A DNA stretch of 36,593 nt, taken from positions 1-36,593 of the forward strand of contig JACRDA010000107.1 of assembly GCA_016212965.1 (NCBI GenBank), written 5' to 3'. A model generated the notes under the pieces. It made no database searches. It was given only the letters and a program-made list of their open reading frames with translations, and was not told where the DNA came from. This document shows positions 24,456 through 32,432 of this stretch, in pieces. Both the position numbers and the translations under genes were made by a program. Every line of letters starts with the position of its first letter. The stretch's first letter is position 1. Source of the DNA: Myxococcales bacterium. Its GTDB lineage: Bacteria; Myxococcota_A; Polyangia; Polyangiales; Polyangiaceae.

Positions 24456-27400
24456 GACCTCGTCTCCTCTGTCGTCGCGAGCTTGTACTGTTTGACGAGC
24501 TGTGACAGCCGCGGGCGCTTCATGCCCAACATTTCGGCAGCTCGCGTGATGTTTCCCCCGGCGTCGGCGAGCGCGCGTGCGACGCACTCCCGCTCGAGGC
24601 GGCGCTTCATGGTGGCGAAGCTCGTGCCGCTGCGGACCTCCGCGTAGACGACCTCGGCCGGGCTGGCCGCGGCGACCACGCTCGAAGCGCCGCCACCCGG
24701 CCCGCTCCGGCGGGTCGCGGGCACCTCGGCGCACACGGCACGCAGCGCCGGCGCCTGCTCGCAGAGCTCGGCCGGCTCGATGACCTGGCCCTTGGCGAAC
24801 AGAGCGGCCGTGCGCAGCACGTTCTCGAGCTCGCGCACGTTGCCCGGCCAGCTGTGCTGCGCGAGCACCCGCAGGGCGTCGGCGCCGAGCCGCTTGACCT
24901 CGGCGCCGCTCTCGCGCGCTACCTGCTCGAGCAGCGCCGTGCCGATGGCGGGGAGATCCGCAAGGCGCTCGGCCAGCGCCGGGACGTCCACGCGCACGCC
25001 ACAGAGGCGGTAGTACAGGTCCTCGCGGAACTCGCCGCGCTGCACCATCGCGGCGAGGTCTCGGTGGGTGGCGCACACCACCCGCACGTCCACGTGCACC
25101 GGGACCGTGCCGCCGACGCGCTCGAAGGTGCCGTCCTGCAGCACGCGCAGCAGCGCCACCTGGGTGCGGGGCGAGATGTCTCCGATCTCGTCGAGGAACA
25201 GCGTGCCCCCGTCCGCCAGCTCGAAGCGCCCACGCTTGCGCCCGGCCGCGCCCGTGAACGCGCCCCGCTCGTGGCCGAACAGCTCGCTCAGCAGCAACGT
25301 TTCGACCAGGGCCGCGCAGTGCACCTTGACGAGCGGACCCGCCCGGCGTCGGCTCTGCCCGTGCAGCGCCTCGGCGACGAGCTCCTTGCCGCTGCCCGTC
25401 GGTCCGGTGACGAGCACGCTCGCGTCGCTCGGCGCCACGCGCGCGATGGTGCGCCGGAGCGCGAGCATCGCGGTGCTCTCACCCACGAGATCGCGCTTGC
25501 GCGCGCGCCGCTCGCTCGGCACCGCGGACACCGCCGCCGGCCGCGAGTCGCCGGGAGCCGGCTCCGGCAGGGCGGCCATGCTCTGCTCGAGGCGCCCGAG
25601 CGCGCGCATCTCCGGGCGCGCGAGGAAGCGCTCGCGCCAAGCCTCCGGCAAGCGGCAGAGCAGGCGATCGCGCTCGCCGAGCGCGGAGAACAGCATGCGC
25701 CGCGCCCCCGCTACGTCCCCTTGCTCGCGGAGCGCGTGGCTCGCCAGCTCGAAGCCCTCGCGCACGAGCTCCGTGGCGCTCGCTTCCTGTGCGAGCCGGA
25801 GCGCGGTGCGCGCCGCCTCGAGGTACGGCGCACCACTGGCGCGGGCGACCGCCGCCTCGAGGAGCGCGATCTCGGCCCGCGCGGCGGGCGTACGCCCGTG
25901 CTGCGCGGCGCAGGCGAGCGCCGCCTCGGCCCGCAGCACGTCGCCGTCCGTGAGCGCGATGCGCGCGCCGAGGCGCTCGCACTCGCCGACGAGGTCGCGA
26001 TCGCCACCCGCCGCGGCGCCGGTGCGCGCCGCTGCGAGCTCCGCTGCCGCCTCTGCCGTCTGTCCGCGGTCGAGGTGGATGCGCGCCGCCACGAGCGCGA
26101 AGTAGGCGTGCTGCCCGAGCGGCAACGTGGGGCCGCAGACCTGGAGCCCGAAGCGCAGCGCCTGGTCGGCCTCGGCGTCGAGCCCGAGGCGCAGGCGCAG
26201 CTCGGCGAGATTCGTGAGCGGCCGCGCGAGGCTCGCGCGCTCGCCGACTTGGTGGCGCAGCGCGATGGCCCGCTCCGACAGCTCGAGCGCGCGCGGCAAG
26301 TCGAGGTCGTGGATCGCGATGGTCGCGAGGTTCGCGAGCGCGTAGGCCACCGCGCGCAGCGCACCCTCGCCCTCCGCCTCGGCGAGCACGGCGCCGAGCA
26401 GTGCCTGCGCCTGCGCGCGCCGCCCCGCCTGCAGCACCGCGATGGCGCCGTTGAGCCGCGCCCGCAGCTCCGCCTCGCGCGAGCTCGTGCGCGCGGCGTC
26501 GAGCGCGTCGAGCGCGAAGTGCCGCTCCGCCGCGTCCCAGGCGCCCTCGGCGAGCAGCAGCTTGCCGAGCACGTTGCGCGCCCCGAGCTTTCCGGCCGAC
26601 GTGGCGGCGAGCTCGAGGGCCCGCTCCGCGAAGCGCCGCGCCTCGCCGAGGTCACCGGCGCCGTAGCGCGCCTCGGCGAGCGCCGCGAGCGCCTCGCTGC
26701 GCGCGCCGGCATCGGGCGCCGCGTCCACCGCGCGGAGCAACACCAGGGTCGCGGTCGTGAGATCGCCTCGGGCGCGGCACGTGCGCCCGCGCAACAGCTG
26801 CACGTCGAAGCGCTCGGCGTCGAGCACCGCGGCGCGCCGCGCGAACGCGTCGGCGCGATCGCCGTCCCCGAGCCCGAGCGCGCGCTCGGCGCTGCGCAGC
26901 AGCACGCCGAGCTCGTCGCAGGCGTCGGCCGGGGCACGAGCCGCGAGCAAGGCCTCCCAGCGTCGCCACAGGTCGTCGCGGGCGGTCGGCTCGTGGGTGA
27001 GGCCGAGTGCCTCGAGCGCGAGCGACTCGGCGCGCCCCGCGTCGCCGGACGCCGCGGCGAGCTCGCTCATGCGCATCGCCAGCCACGCATCGCGCCGCGG
27101 GCGCGCCGACAGCACGCGCAGCAGCTCTTTGGCCGGAGCGCCGGCGAGCGTGACGTCGTCCGGAACGGCCGCGCCGTAGCGCCCGCCAGCGACCGCCGCG
27201 ACGACGCCGCGGCGCGCGAGATCGCCAAGGCCGGTGCCGCCGCCGAGCGCCCGGAGCTCGGCGGGAGCGAGCGGCTCGCCGGCGGCATCGAGCCACGCGA
27301 GCGTGCCATCCGCACGCCCGTCGTCGGGCAGCGGCACGAGCGCTTCGCCTGCCTCGGGGCCGCTGGCGCCGCGAGCGCGCTCCCACCAGGCGTCGAGCGT

Positions 27401-28069
27401 GGCGAGCCGCGCCATCGCGGGCCGTGCGAACAGCTCGTCGCTCGCGACGACGGCCTGCCAGAAGCGCTCGACGTCCGCCGGGGCGAGCCCGCCGAGCGAC
27501 ACGGCGCAGACAGCTTCGGCCCGCGACCGCAGCCGCGTCGGGCTCGACGTCTCCGCCTCTGCGGGCGTCAGCACCAGTACCAGAAGCGACCGCTCGGGCT
27601 CCGCCGCGTGCCCGGCGAGTGCGTCGAGCACGGCCTTGCCCCACGCGCTCTCGGCGCGGCGCAAGACGAGCAGCAGGCCGCCGGCGGCGGCGTCCGCGAT
27701 CCGCGCCGCCAGAGCGATCGGACTCTCGTCGTCGAGCACGCCGAGCGCGAGCGCGAGTGCGCGCACCGGCTCCGCGCCCGCGCCGACCACGGCGCGACGC
27801 TGCAGCTGTCGCGCGCGGCGCCAGACGTGGCGGGTGAACGCACGCGCGGTGCCGTCCTCTGCCGCGCGCACGTGCACGAGCCCGTGCGAGGCGGGGCTCG
27901 AGCACAGCTCGTCGAGCGCCGCGAAGCCGCTGTCCGCGGCTCGCGCGCTCGGGGCAGCCTGCCACCCGGACGTGGCCTCCGGAGCCTCACGACGCAGCGG
28001 AGCGAGGAGCGAAGTAGTCAAAGCGACGTCCTCCGAGGCGCGAGACGCACCTCGCTGGGGAGGCCCCAT
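24452..28069 (-). CDS. Sigma-54-dependent activator with degenerate ATPase and TPR-like sensor
   Basis: A 1205-residue regulator. Residues 1-320 resemble a STAND-type ATPase region without an evident Walker A motif (LLLVLRRAESAWG, LLVLVLTPAE). Residues about 320-820 are a long array of alanine-rich TPR-like helices. The AAA+ domain follows, with GPTGSGKE near 890, the sigma-54 contact loop GAFTGA near 935, GGTLFLDEIG and WPGNVRELENVLR. The C-terminus is a Fis-type helix-turn-helix (NITRAAEMLGMKRPRLSQLV). It has no receiver, PAS, GAF or FHA domain, so control is probably through the TPR region. The ATG sits one base after the DUF2520 gene's TAG (TAGGATG) and the gene overlaps the lipoprotein gene. 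Confidence 0.92.
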   Translation of the reverse strand: MGPPQRGASRASEDVALTTSLLAPLRREAPEATSGWQAAPSARAADSGFAALDELCSSPASHGLVHVRAAEDGTARAFTRHVWRRARQLQRRAVVGAGAEPVRALALALGVLDDESPIALAARIADAAAGGLLLVLRRAESAWGKAVLDALAGHAAEPERSLLVLVLTPAEAETSSPTRLRSRAEAVCAVSLGGLAPADVERFWQAVVASDELFARPAMARLATLDAWWERARGASGPEAGEALVPLPDDGRADGTLAWLDAAGEPLAPAELRALGGGTGLGDLARRGVVAAVAGGRYGAAVPDDVTLAGAPAKELLRVLSARPRRDAWLAMRMSELAAASGDAGRAESLALEALGLTHEPTARDDLWRRWEALLAARAPADACDELGVLLRSAERALGLGDGDRADAFARRAAVLDAERFDVQLLRGRTCRARGDLTTATLVLLRAVDAAPDAGARSEALAALAEARYGAGDLGEARRFAERALELAATSAGKLGARNVLGKLLLAEGAWDAAERHFALDALDAARTSSREAELRARLNGAIAVLQAGRRAQAQALLGAVLAEAEGEGALRAVAYALANLATIAIHDLDLPRALELSERAIALRHQVGERASLARPLTNLAELRLRLGLDAEADQALRFGLQVCGPTLPLGQHAYFALVAARIHLDRGQTAEAAAELAAARTGAAAGGDRDLVGECERLGARIALTDGDVLRAEAALACAAQHGRTPAARAEIALLEAAVARASGAPYLEAARTALRLAQEASATELVREGFELASHALREQGDVAGARRMLFSALGERDRLLCRLPEAWRERFLARPEMRALGRLEQSMAALPEPAPGDSRPAAVSAVPSERRARKRDLVGESTAMLALRRTIARVAPSDASVLVTGPTGSGKELVAEALHGQSRRRAGPLVKVHCAALVETLLLSELFGHERGAFTGAAGRKRGRFELADGGTLFLDEIGDISPRTQVALLRVLQDGTFERVGGTVPVHVDVRVVCATHRDLAAMVQRGEFREDLYYRLCGVRVDVPALAERLADLPAIGTALLEQVARESGAEVKRLGADALRVLAQHSWPGNVRELENVLRTAALFAKGQVIEPAELCEQAPALRAVCAEVPATRRSGPGGGASSVVAAASPAEVVYAEVRSGTSFATMKRRLERECVARALADAGGNITRAAEMLGMKRPRLSQLVKQYKLATTEETRS

Positions 28070-28070
28070 C

Positions 28071-28997
28071 CTACCTCATCCGGGGCCGCTTGACTCGTGC
28101 GAAAGGAGCGCCGGCCGGCCCGCTGCTCGAGCTCGTCGGCGGTGGCGAGCCGCCACGACGCACCGCGTCAGCCACGGCCTCGAGCCCTTGGGTCGAAGCC
28201 CCGAGGGCGCGCGCCAGGGGCAGCTGCGCCACGACGAGCGCGCGCAGGAGCGTCGCGGCGTCCGGGGCCACCTCGTCCAGCACCGCAAGGTGCGCCCGCA
28301 CCGCATCCGCGTCGCCGCGCCGCACGGGCCCCGTGAGCGCGTCCGGTAGACCGACGTGGGCCAGGTTGTGCGCCACCGAAGCGAGCAGCGCGCCGAGCAT
28401 GCGCGCGAACGTGCGCGCGTCACGGGCGGTCACCGTGCGGCCGCAAGCCGCCGCGAGCACGTCGGCCGCGACCGCTGCGAGAGCTGCGGCACCGTTGGCG
28501 AGCAGCGCCGCCGCGGCGTGGTAGAGCACGTGGTCCACGTCGGCCGCACGCCACACGCGCATCGCGAGCCGCCGCGCCAGTCGCACCGCCAGCCGGCACG
28601 CGCGCGCGTCGCCGGCGACGTGCAGCCAGGCGGCGGCGAACGGCGGCGAACGGCGACCGCCGGCGACGGCCAGCAGAGGGTGCATCTTCGCGACCCCGAC
28701 ACCGCGGGCGCCGAGCGCCTCGAGCGCCTCCGGGCCGAGGCGCCCGGCGCAGTGCACCACGGCGGCACGGCACGTGCGCGTCGGCACCACGGTCGCCGCG
28801 AGCGCCTCGGCGACCGTCGCGACGGCGTCGTCGCGCACGGCGAGGATGACGAGGTCGGCGTCGTGGAGGTCCTCGCCACGCGCGCTCCGACCGGCGCGCG
28901 ACCGGACCTCGACCCCGGCCGCCCGCAGCGCGCCGAGCCAGGCGCGCCCGAGCTTGCCCCGCCCGACGACGACCACCCGGAAGCGCGCGACCGCCAC
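28071..28997 (-). CDS. NAD(P)-binding Rossmann/DUF2520 protein
   Basis: A 308-residue protein of the Rossmann-like plus DUF2520 family. It shows VVVVGRGKLGRAWLGAL (dinucleotide loop), DLVILAVRDDAVATVAEAL, VVHCAGRLGPEAL, VAKMHPLLAV, VLYHAAAALLANG and DALTGPVRRGDADAVRAHL. The fold resembles pyrroline-5-carboxylate and ketopantoate reductases; for DUF2520 proteins the substrate is generally unestablished. The start is GTG 28997, five bases after NadD's TGA. It is coupled both to NadD upstream and to the sigma-54 activator downstream. The genomic link to NAD synthesis is suggestive, because the protein is itself likely to use NAD(P). Confidence 0.85.
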   Translation of the reverse strand: MAVARFRVVVVGRGKLGRAWLGALRAAGVEVRSRAGRSARGEDLHDADLVILAVRDDAVATVAEALAATVVPTRTCRAAVVHCAGRLGPEALEALGARGVGVAKMHPLLAVAGGRRSPPFAAAWLHVAGDARACRLAVRLARRLAMRVWRAADVDHVLYHAAAALLANGAAALAAVAADVLAAACGRTVTARDARTFARMLGALLASVAHNLAHVGLPDALTGPVRRGDADAVRAHLAVLDEVAPDAATLLRALVVAQLPLARALGASTQGLEAVADAVRRGGSPPPTSSSSGPAGAPFARVKRPRMR

Positions 28998-29002
28998 GGA
29001 GC

Positions 29003-29623
29003 TCAGCCGCCTGCTCCGTCCGTCGCGGCGCGGTAGAGGCCGGCGGCGCGCACGTACTCGAGCACCGCGCGCGGCACGACCACCGTCGCGCCCTCCCAGT
29101 CACCGCGCGCGATGAGAGCCCGCACCTCGGTGCTCGAGACCGCGGGCAGCACGGCGCGCGGCGCGTCGGGATGCACGACGCCCGCGCGACCCACCACGAG
29201 CGGGCGCGCCAGCGCGGCGACCTCGTCGAAGCGGTGCCAGTTGGGCAGATCGGCGAGCACGTCGGCGCCGATGACGAGGCGCAGCTCCCAGTCCGGGTGG
29301 CGCTCGGCGAGGGCGCGCACGGTGAACAGGGTCCGGCTCTCGCCGCCGATCTCGCGCTCGATGGTCGACACGGTCACGCCCGGCAGCCAGCCCATCGCGC
29401 GCTCCGCCATCGCGAGCCGGGCGTCGTAGGGCGCCAGCTCCTTCGCGAAGGGGTGGCGAAACACGGGCACCACCAGCAGGGCGTCGACGGGGAAGCTCGA
29501 CAGCACGTAGGCGGCGGCCAGTACGTGACCGACGTGGGGAGGATTGAAGCTGCCGCCGAAAATGGCGACGCGGAGGCGGGCGGTCCCCCCGCCCCCCTGC
29601 CGTGCAGTCGGCGCCTGCTGCAT
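29003..29623 (-). CDS. nadD: Nicotinate-nucleotide adenylyltransferase
   Basis: A 206-residue enzyme joining nicotinate mononucleotide with ATP to form deamido-NAD. Seen: GGSFNPPHVGHVLAA (nucleotidyltransferase HxGH signature), VPVFRHPF, LRLVIGADVLADLPNWHRF and the C-terminal SSTEVRALIARG, equivalent to the family's ISSTxIR. Length fits NadD. ATG 29623 is preferred over GTG 29677, whose added residues are an Arg/Ala run. It is soluble. It is followed within 5 bases by the DUF2520 gene and preceded by the sigma-like gene after 72 bases. Confidence 0.95.
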   Translation of the reverse strand: MQQAPTARQGGGGTARLRVAIFGGSFNPPHVGHVLAAAYVLSSFPVDALLVVPVFRHPFAKELAPYDARLAMAERAMGWLPGVTVSTIEREIGGESRTLFTVRALAERHPDWELRLVIGADVLADLPNWHRFDEVAALARPLVVGRAGVVHPDAPRAVLPAVSSTEVRALIARGDWEGATVVVPRAVLEYVRAAGLYRAATDGAGG

Positions 29624-29695
29624 CGCCGCGACGCTAGCACGAACCGCGGGCGCGCCGCGCGGGGCGCGGCGCCGCACGGCCCGTGCTCGGGCTGG

Positions 29696-30484
29696 TCAGA
29701 AGCTCCACGCGTCGCCGTCGTCGGCGACTTCTTCCACGGGCTCGACTCCGAGGGTCGGAACGGCGCGCTCGCGCACGGCCTCGACGGCCACGATCTCGTC
29801 GTCCTCGTCCTCGTCCTCGTCCGCCGCGTCGGCGCTCAAGCCGTCCTCGTCGTCGAGGTCGTCGTCGTCGCTGAGCACGGGCAGGCGGCGCTTGCCGTTC
29901 GGCCCCTCGTCCACGTAGTCGCGCAGCGCCATCATGTCGCGCAGCGCCTCGAGCTTGGCGAGGGCACGGACCTCCACCTGACGAATGCGCTCGCGCGTGA
30001 GGTTCATGATGGCGCCCACGTCCTCGAGCGTCGTACCGCCGCGGTCGGCGACGTCGAGCGCACACGTCTCGTTCATGTCCCATACCTCCAGATCGGGGAA
30101 GTTGAGCTTGATGGCGCCGGTGCGCGGCGAGACGTCGAGGTACAGATGATAGCCGCAGGCGACGTAAGGGCATGGCCGCGGTCCGCCGGCGCATTCGGCG
30201 CGGGTGCGCGGACGGTAGTAGTCGGTCTCCGGGTAGAGCATGCGACCGAGCTCGAGCTCGCGCTTGGTCATGCGCTTGACCGAGAGGGTGCGCGCGCGCA
30301 CGGCGCGCTTGCGCCGCGAACGGCGCTGCTCCCGGGTGATGGCCGTGTCGGCGGTCTGGGCGTGCTTGCACGCCAGCGCGCCGTCGATGGCCAGCGGATC
30401 GAAGCCGTCGCCGGATTGCCCGTCGTGCGAGCCGTCCTGCTCGAAGTCGGCGTCGCCAAACCTGCCGTCGTTCTCCGTCGCCAT
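29696..30484 (-). CDS. Sigma region-4-like DNA-binding protein with Cys cluster and acidic tail
   Basis: A 262-residue protein. Residues 140-182 match the sigma-70 region 4 helix-turn-helix ([30 protein letters not shown]), but there is no region 2 or 3, so it cannot serve as a complete sigma factor. Upstream lies a Cys/His cluster (Cys98, Cys105, Cys110, His113) in [16 protein letters not shown], which could bind metal or an iron-sulfur cluster. The N-terminal third is basic ([15 protein letters not shown]), and residues 205-255 are strongly acidic ([18 protein letters not shown]). GGAGG 7 bases upstream fixes ATG 30484. Likely a transcription regulator acting with RNA polymerase; its target is unknown. 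Confidence 0.75.
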   Translation of the reverse strand: MATENDGRFGDADFEQDGSHDGQSGDGFDPLAIDGALACKHAQTADTAITREQRRSRRKRAVRARTLSVKRMTKRELELGRMLYPETDYYRPRTRAECAGGPRPCPYVACGYHLYLDVSPRTGAIKLNFPDLEVWDMNETCALDVADRGGTTLEDVGAIMNLTRERIRQVEVRALAKLEALRDMMALRDYVDEGPNGKRRLPVLSDDDDLDDEDGLSADAADEDEDEDDEIVAVEAVRERAVPTLGVEPVEEVADDGDAWSF

Positions 30485-30705
30485 CCGCTTCCTCCGCAGT
30501 CACTCGGACAAAACATCCCCGCGCACACGACGCCCGACGCCGTGCGCCCCGACCCGCCGCACGCACGCGAAGCACGCCGCGCGCTCGAGCGAGCCGACCT
30601 AGAGACCCCTGCCTCCGACCCGACGCCTGGCGATACGCGGCGCCGCTATCCCTCCCCCACGTCCGCCCCGGGGTCACCCCCGACGCGAACAGCACGTCCG
30701 TGCGG

Positions 30706-31227
30706 TCACGAAGCCATCACCTCATGGCGTTCGTCACCGGCATAGACGAGCAACTTACGCTCGACCTGCTCGAGCCTGTCGACCAGGTCGTCGGCAAGAG
30801 CCCGCGCTCGGCCGATCTCCGCGCCCAGGGCGCGCACACCCATCTCGTCGCTGCGCTCGCGCATGGTGTGCTCGAGCGCCGCAAAGATTCGCTCCAGCGT
30901 CTGCTCGAGGGCCTCGATATCGCCCCGCACGAACAGGAACTGCCGCTGGATCTCTTCGATCGTGAGATTGCGCGCCATCATCTCCTTGATTCGAAGAATC
31001 TGACGCACCACGCGCACCGGGTAGAGGCCTTTCGAGCCCAGGTGCTTGCCCTTCTGGCCCACGCGCACGCTGCGGGGGAGCAGGCCGAGCTGCACCCACT
31101 TGCGCAGCGTGGCCGTGCCGAAACGAATCTCGTGCTCGGCGAAGAACTTGAGCAGCGCCGCCGACGTGATGCCGTCGCCGTGATCGCGTTCCATCCGACC
31201 GAGCTCCGTTTCGCTGATTCGCTTCAC
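30706..31227 (-). CDS. MerR-type transcriptional regulator
   Basis: A 173-residue protein. The start is GTG 31227 with GGAG 7 bases upstream; the frame is open further left-to-right upstream, but the promoter at 31311-31340 lies inside that stretch and the added sequence is not protein-like. The MerR winged-helix is at about 22-75 (ALLKFFAEHEIRFGTATLRKWVQLGLLP, then YPVRVVRQILRIKEMMARNLTIEEIQRQF). A dimerisation coiled coil follows (about 85-160, EALEQTLERIFAALE, RALADDLVDRLEQVERKLL). No effector-binding cysteines or domain are apparent. It is likely autoregulated through the inverted repeat in its own promoter. Confidence 0.85.
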   Translation of the reverse strand: MKRISETELGRMERDHGDGITSAALLKFFAEHEIRFGTATLRKWVQLGLLPRSVRVGQKGKHLGSKGLYPVRVVRQILRIKEMMARNLTIEEIQRQFLFVRGDIEALEQTLERIFAALEHTMRERSDEMGVRALGAEIGRARALADDLVDRLEQVERKLLVYAGDERHEVMAS

Positions 31228-31310
31228 CAGAGCACTCCGCCATCTTCCGCCCTGCCAAGATCCCCGCTTTTCCGGCGGGTTTCTCGACCCCTCACCTCGA
31301 AGCGGCACCG

Positions 31311-31340
31311 AATGTATTCCACTCAATGGAATTGGGTCAA
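31311..31340 (-). promoter_or_regulatory. MerR-type promoter with operator in the spacer
   Basis: On the minus strand, TTGACC (-35, 31335-31340) and TACATT (-10, 31311-31316) are 18 bases apart. The perfect inverted repeat ATTCCA-N5-TGGAAT (31316-31332) lies within this spacer, the classic position for a MerR-family operator. A run of eight A on this strand (31355-31362) sits where an UP element would. The leader to GTG 31227 would be about 75 bases. Confidence 0.7.
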
Positions 31341-31409
31341 TTGAATGCCAAGCGTTTTTTTTCGCGCAGCAGAGAGCGCGTGAACGTGGTGCAAGGGCGA
31401 TCACGGGTC

Positions 31410-31424
31410 GGACATATTTTGTCC
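31410..31424. promoter_or_regulatory. Inverted repeat GGACA-N5-TGTCC
   Basis: A perfect 5-bp palindrome with a TATTT centre in the divergent gap, 150 bases before the hydrolase-like gene. An 8-base half (TTTTGTCC) recurs on the minus strand at 30506-30513, before the sigma-like gene. An operator is possible; support is weak. Confidence 0.35.
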
Positions 31425-31574
31425 TAGTACGAGCGCGGCGGGCGCACCGATTTCCGGCGCGAATGCCAACACTTGCGCACCAGAGCACACATGGTCGGCA
31501 GATGTGCCGAAGCAGCTCCTCGCGGTGCGTCGCGCGCCACCCGCGCGGCACGCGCTGCTAAGCTCGCCGGCGCG

Positions 31575-32420
31575 ATGAGTAGCGCCGAGATGCGGCTGAC
31601 GCGCGATGTCACGGCGCGCGGCGTGCGCATGCGCGTCATCGAGGCCGGTGACGAGCGCCTGGAGCCCGTGGTGCTGCTGCACGACTTCCTCACGAGCCAC
31701 CTGGAGTTCGACGACGTCATCGACGCCCTGGCGCGGCGTTTCCACGTGATCGCGCCGGACCTTCCGGGCTTCGGGGCGAGCGAGAAGCCCACTCCCTCGC
31801 GCTACCCCTACGGCGTCGAGTCGTTCGCCGAGGCGGCCGCGGACCTCATCGCGGCGTACGGCCTCGGCCCCGCCTGCGTGCTGGGCCATGGGCTCGGGGG
31901 GGCCATCGCGATCACCCTCGTTTCGCAGCACATGGAGCTCGTCAAGCGCGCCGTGCTGGTCGGCGCGCTCTGCTACCCGCTGCCCGTCGGCCTGCGCGCG
32001 CGGCTGCGCCTCTGGCCGGTGGTGGGCGGCGCCGTGTTCAAGCAGCTCTTCGGCCGGCGCCAGTTCCGCAAGTTCTTCCAGGAGCACGTGTTCTCGCCCG
32101 GCGCCGCGCTGCCCCTCGACCGCATCGCCGCGCTGTACGAGCACTTCAACACGCCGTCGGCCCGGGAGAGCGCCTACGCGGTCCTCCGAAGCATGGCCGA
32201 CACGCGCTCGGTGACGGCGCGCGTGTCGCGCATCCGCCGTCCGGTGCTCGTCGTGTGGGGCCGTGACGACGTCCTCTACCCACCGGCGCTGGCCCTCCGG
32301 CTGGTGCGCGAGATGCCGGGCGCGCGGCTCGAGTTCTTCGACGCCGGGCACTCGCCGCACGAGGAGCGGCCGAGCGAGTTCGTAGCCGTCGTGACGCAGT
32401 TCTTCGAGGGCAAGCGCTAA
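31575..32420 (+). CDS. Alpha/beta-hydrolase-fold protein lacking the nucleophile Ser
   Basis: A 281-residue protein with all hydrolase landmarks except the nucleophile. VVLLHDFLTSH marks the oxyanion region (usually HG, here HD) and APDLPGFGASEKP follows. The nucleophile elbow reads LGHGLGGAI, so the serine of GxSxG is Gly106 (codon GGG, 31890-31892). The acid (VVWGRDDVLYP, Asp232) and His (DAGHSPHEERP, His259) are kept. It may be a binding or regulatory pseudoenzyme. ATG 31575 is preferred to the upstream GTG-type extension, which is Arg/Ala-rich. It ends 12 bases before the permease-fusion gene and is surely in the same operon. Confidence 0.85.
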   Translation: MSSAEMRLTRDVTARGVRMRVIEAGDERLEPVVLLHDFLTSHLEFDDVIDALARRFHVIAPDLPGFGASEKPTPSRYPYGVESFAEAAADLIAAYGLGPACVLGHGLGGAIAITLVSQHMELVKRAVLVGALCYPLPVGLRARLRLWPVVGGAVFKQLFGRRQFRKFFQEHVFSPGAALPLDRIAALYEHFNTPSARESAYAVLRSMADTRSVTARVSRIRRPVLVVWGRDDVLYPPALALRLVREMPGARLEFFDAGHSPHEERPSEFVAVVTQFFEGKR

Positions 32421-32432
32421 GGTCCGGCCGCC

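Larger units (their letters stand above)
31228..31574. other. 347-base AT-richer divergent control region
   Basis: The region between the MerR gene (-) and the hydrolase-like gene (+). It holds the MerR promoter and inverted repeat, an 8-base T-run, a second inverted repeat at 31410-31424, and a small GC hairpin at 31263-31279 (CCCGC/GCGGG) in the MerR leader. No convincing rightward promoter was found by eye. Confidence 0.7.

Noticed and set aside
24854-28093. 1079-codon plus-strand open frame opposite the sigma-54 activator
   Set aside because: Arg/Glu/Ala composition with no motifs; the minus strand carries a complete AAA+ domain.
30485-30705. Possible tRNA gene after the MerR gene
   Set aside because: In some deltaproteobacterial-type genomes a tRNA follows a merR gene, so I looked for a T-loop GTTCRA and acceptor stem on both strands and found none.
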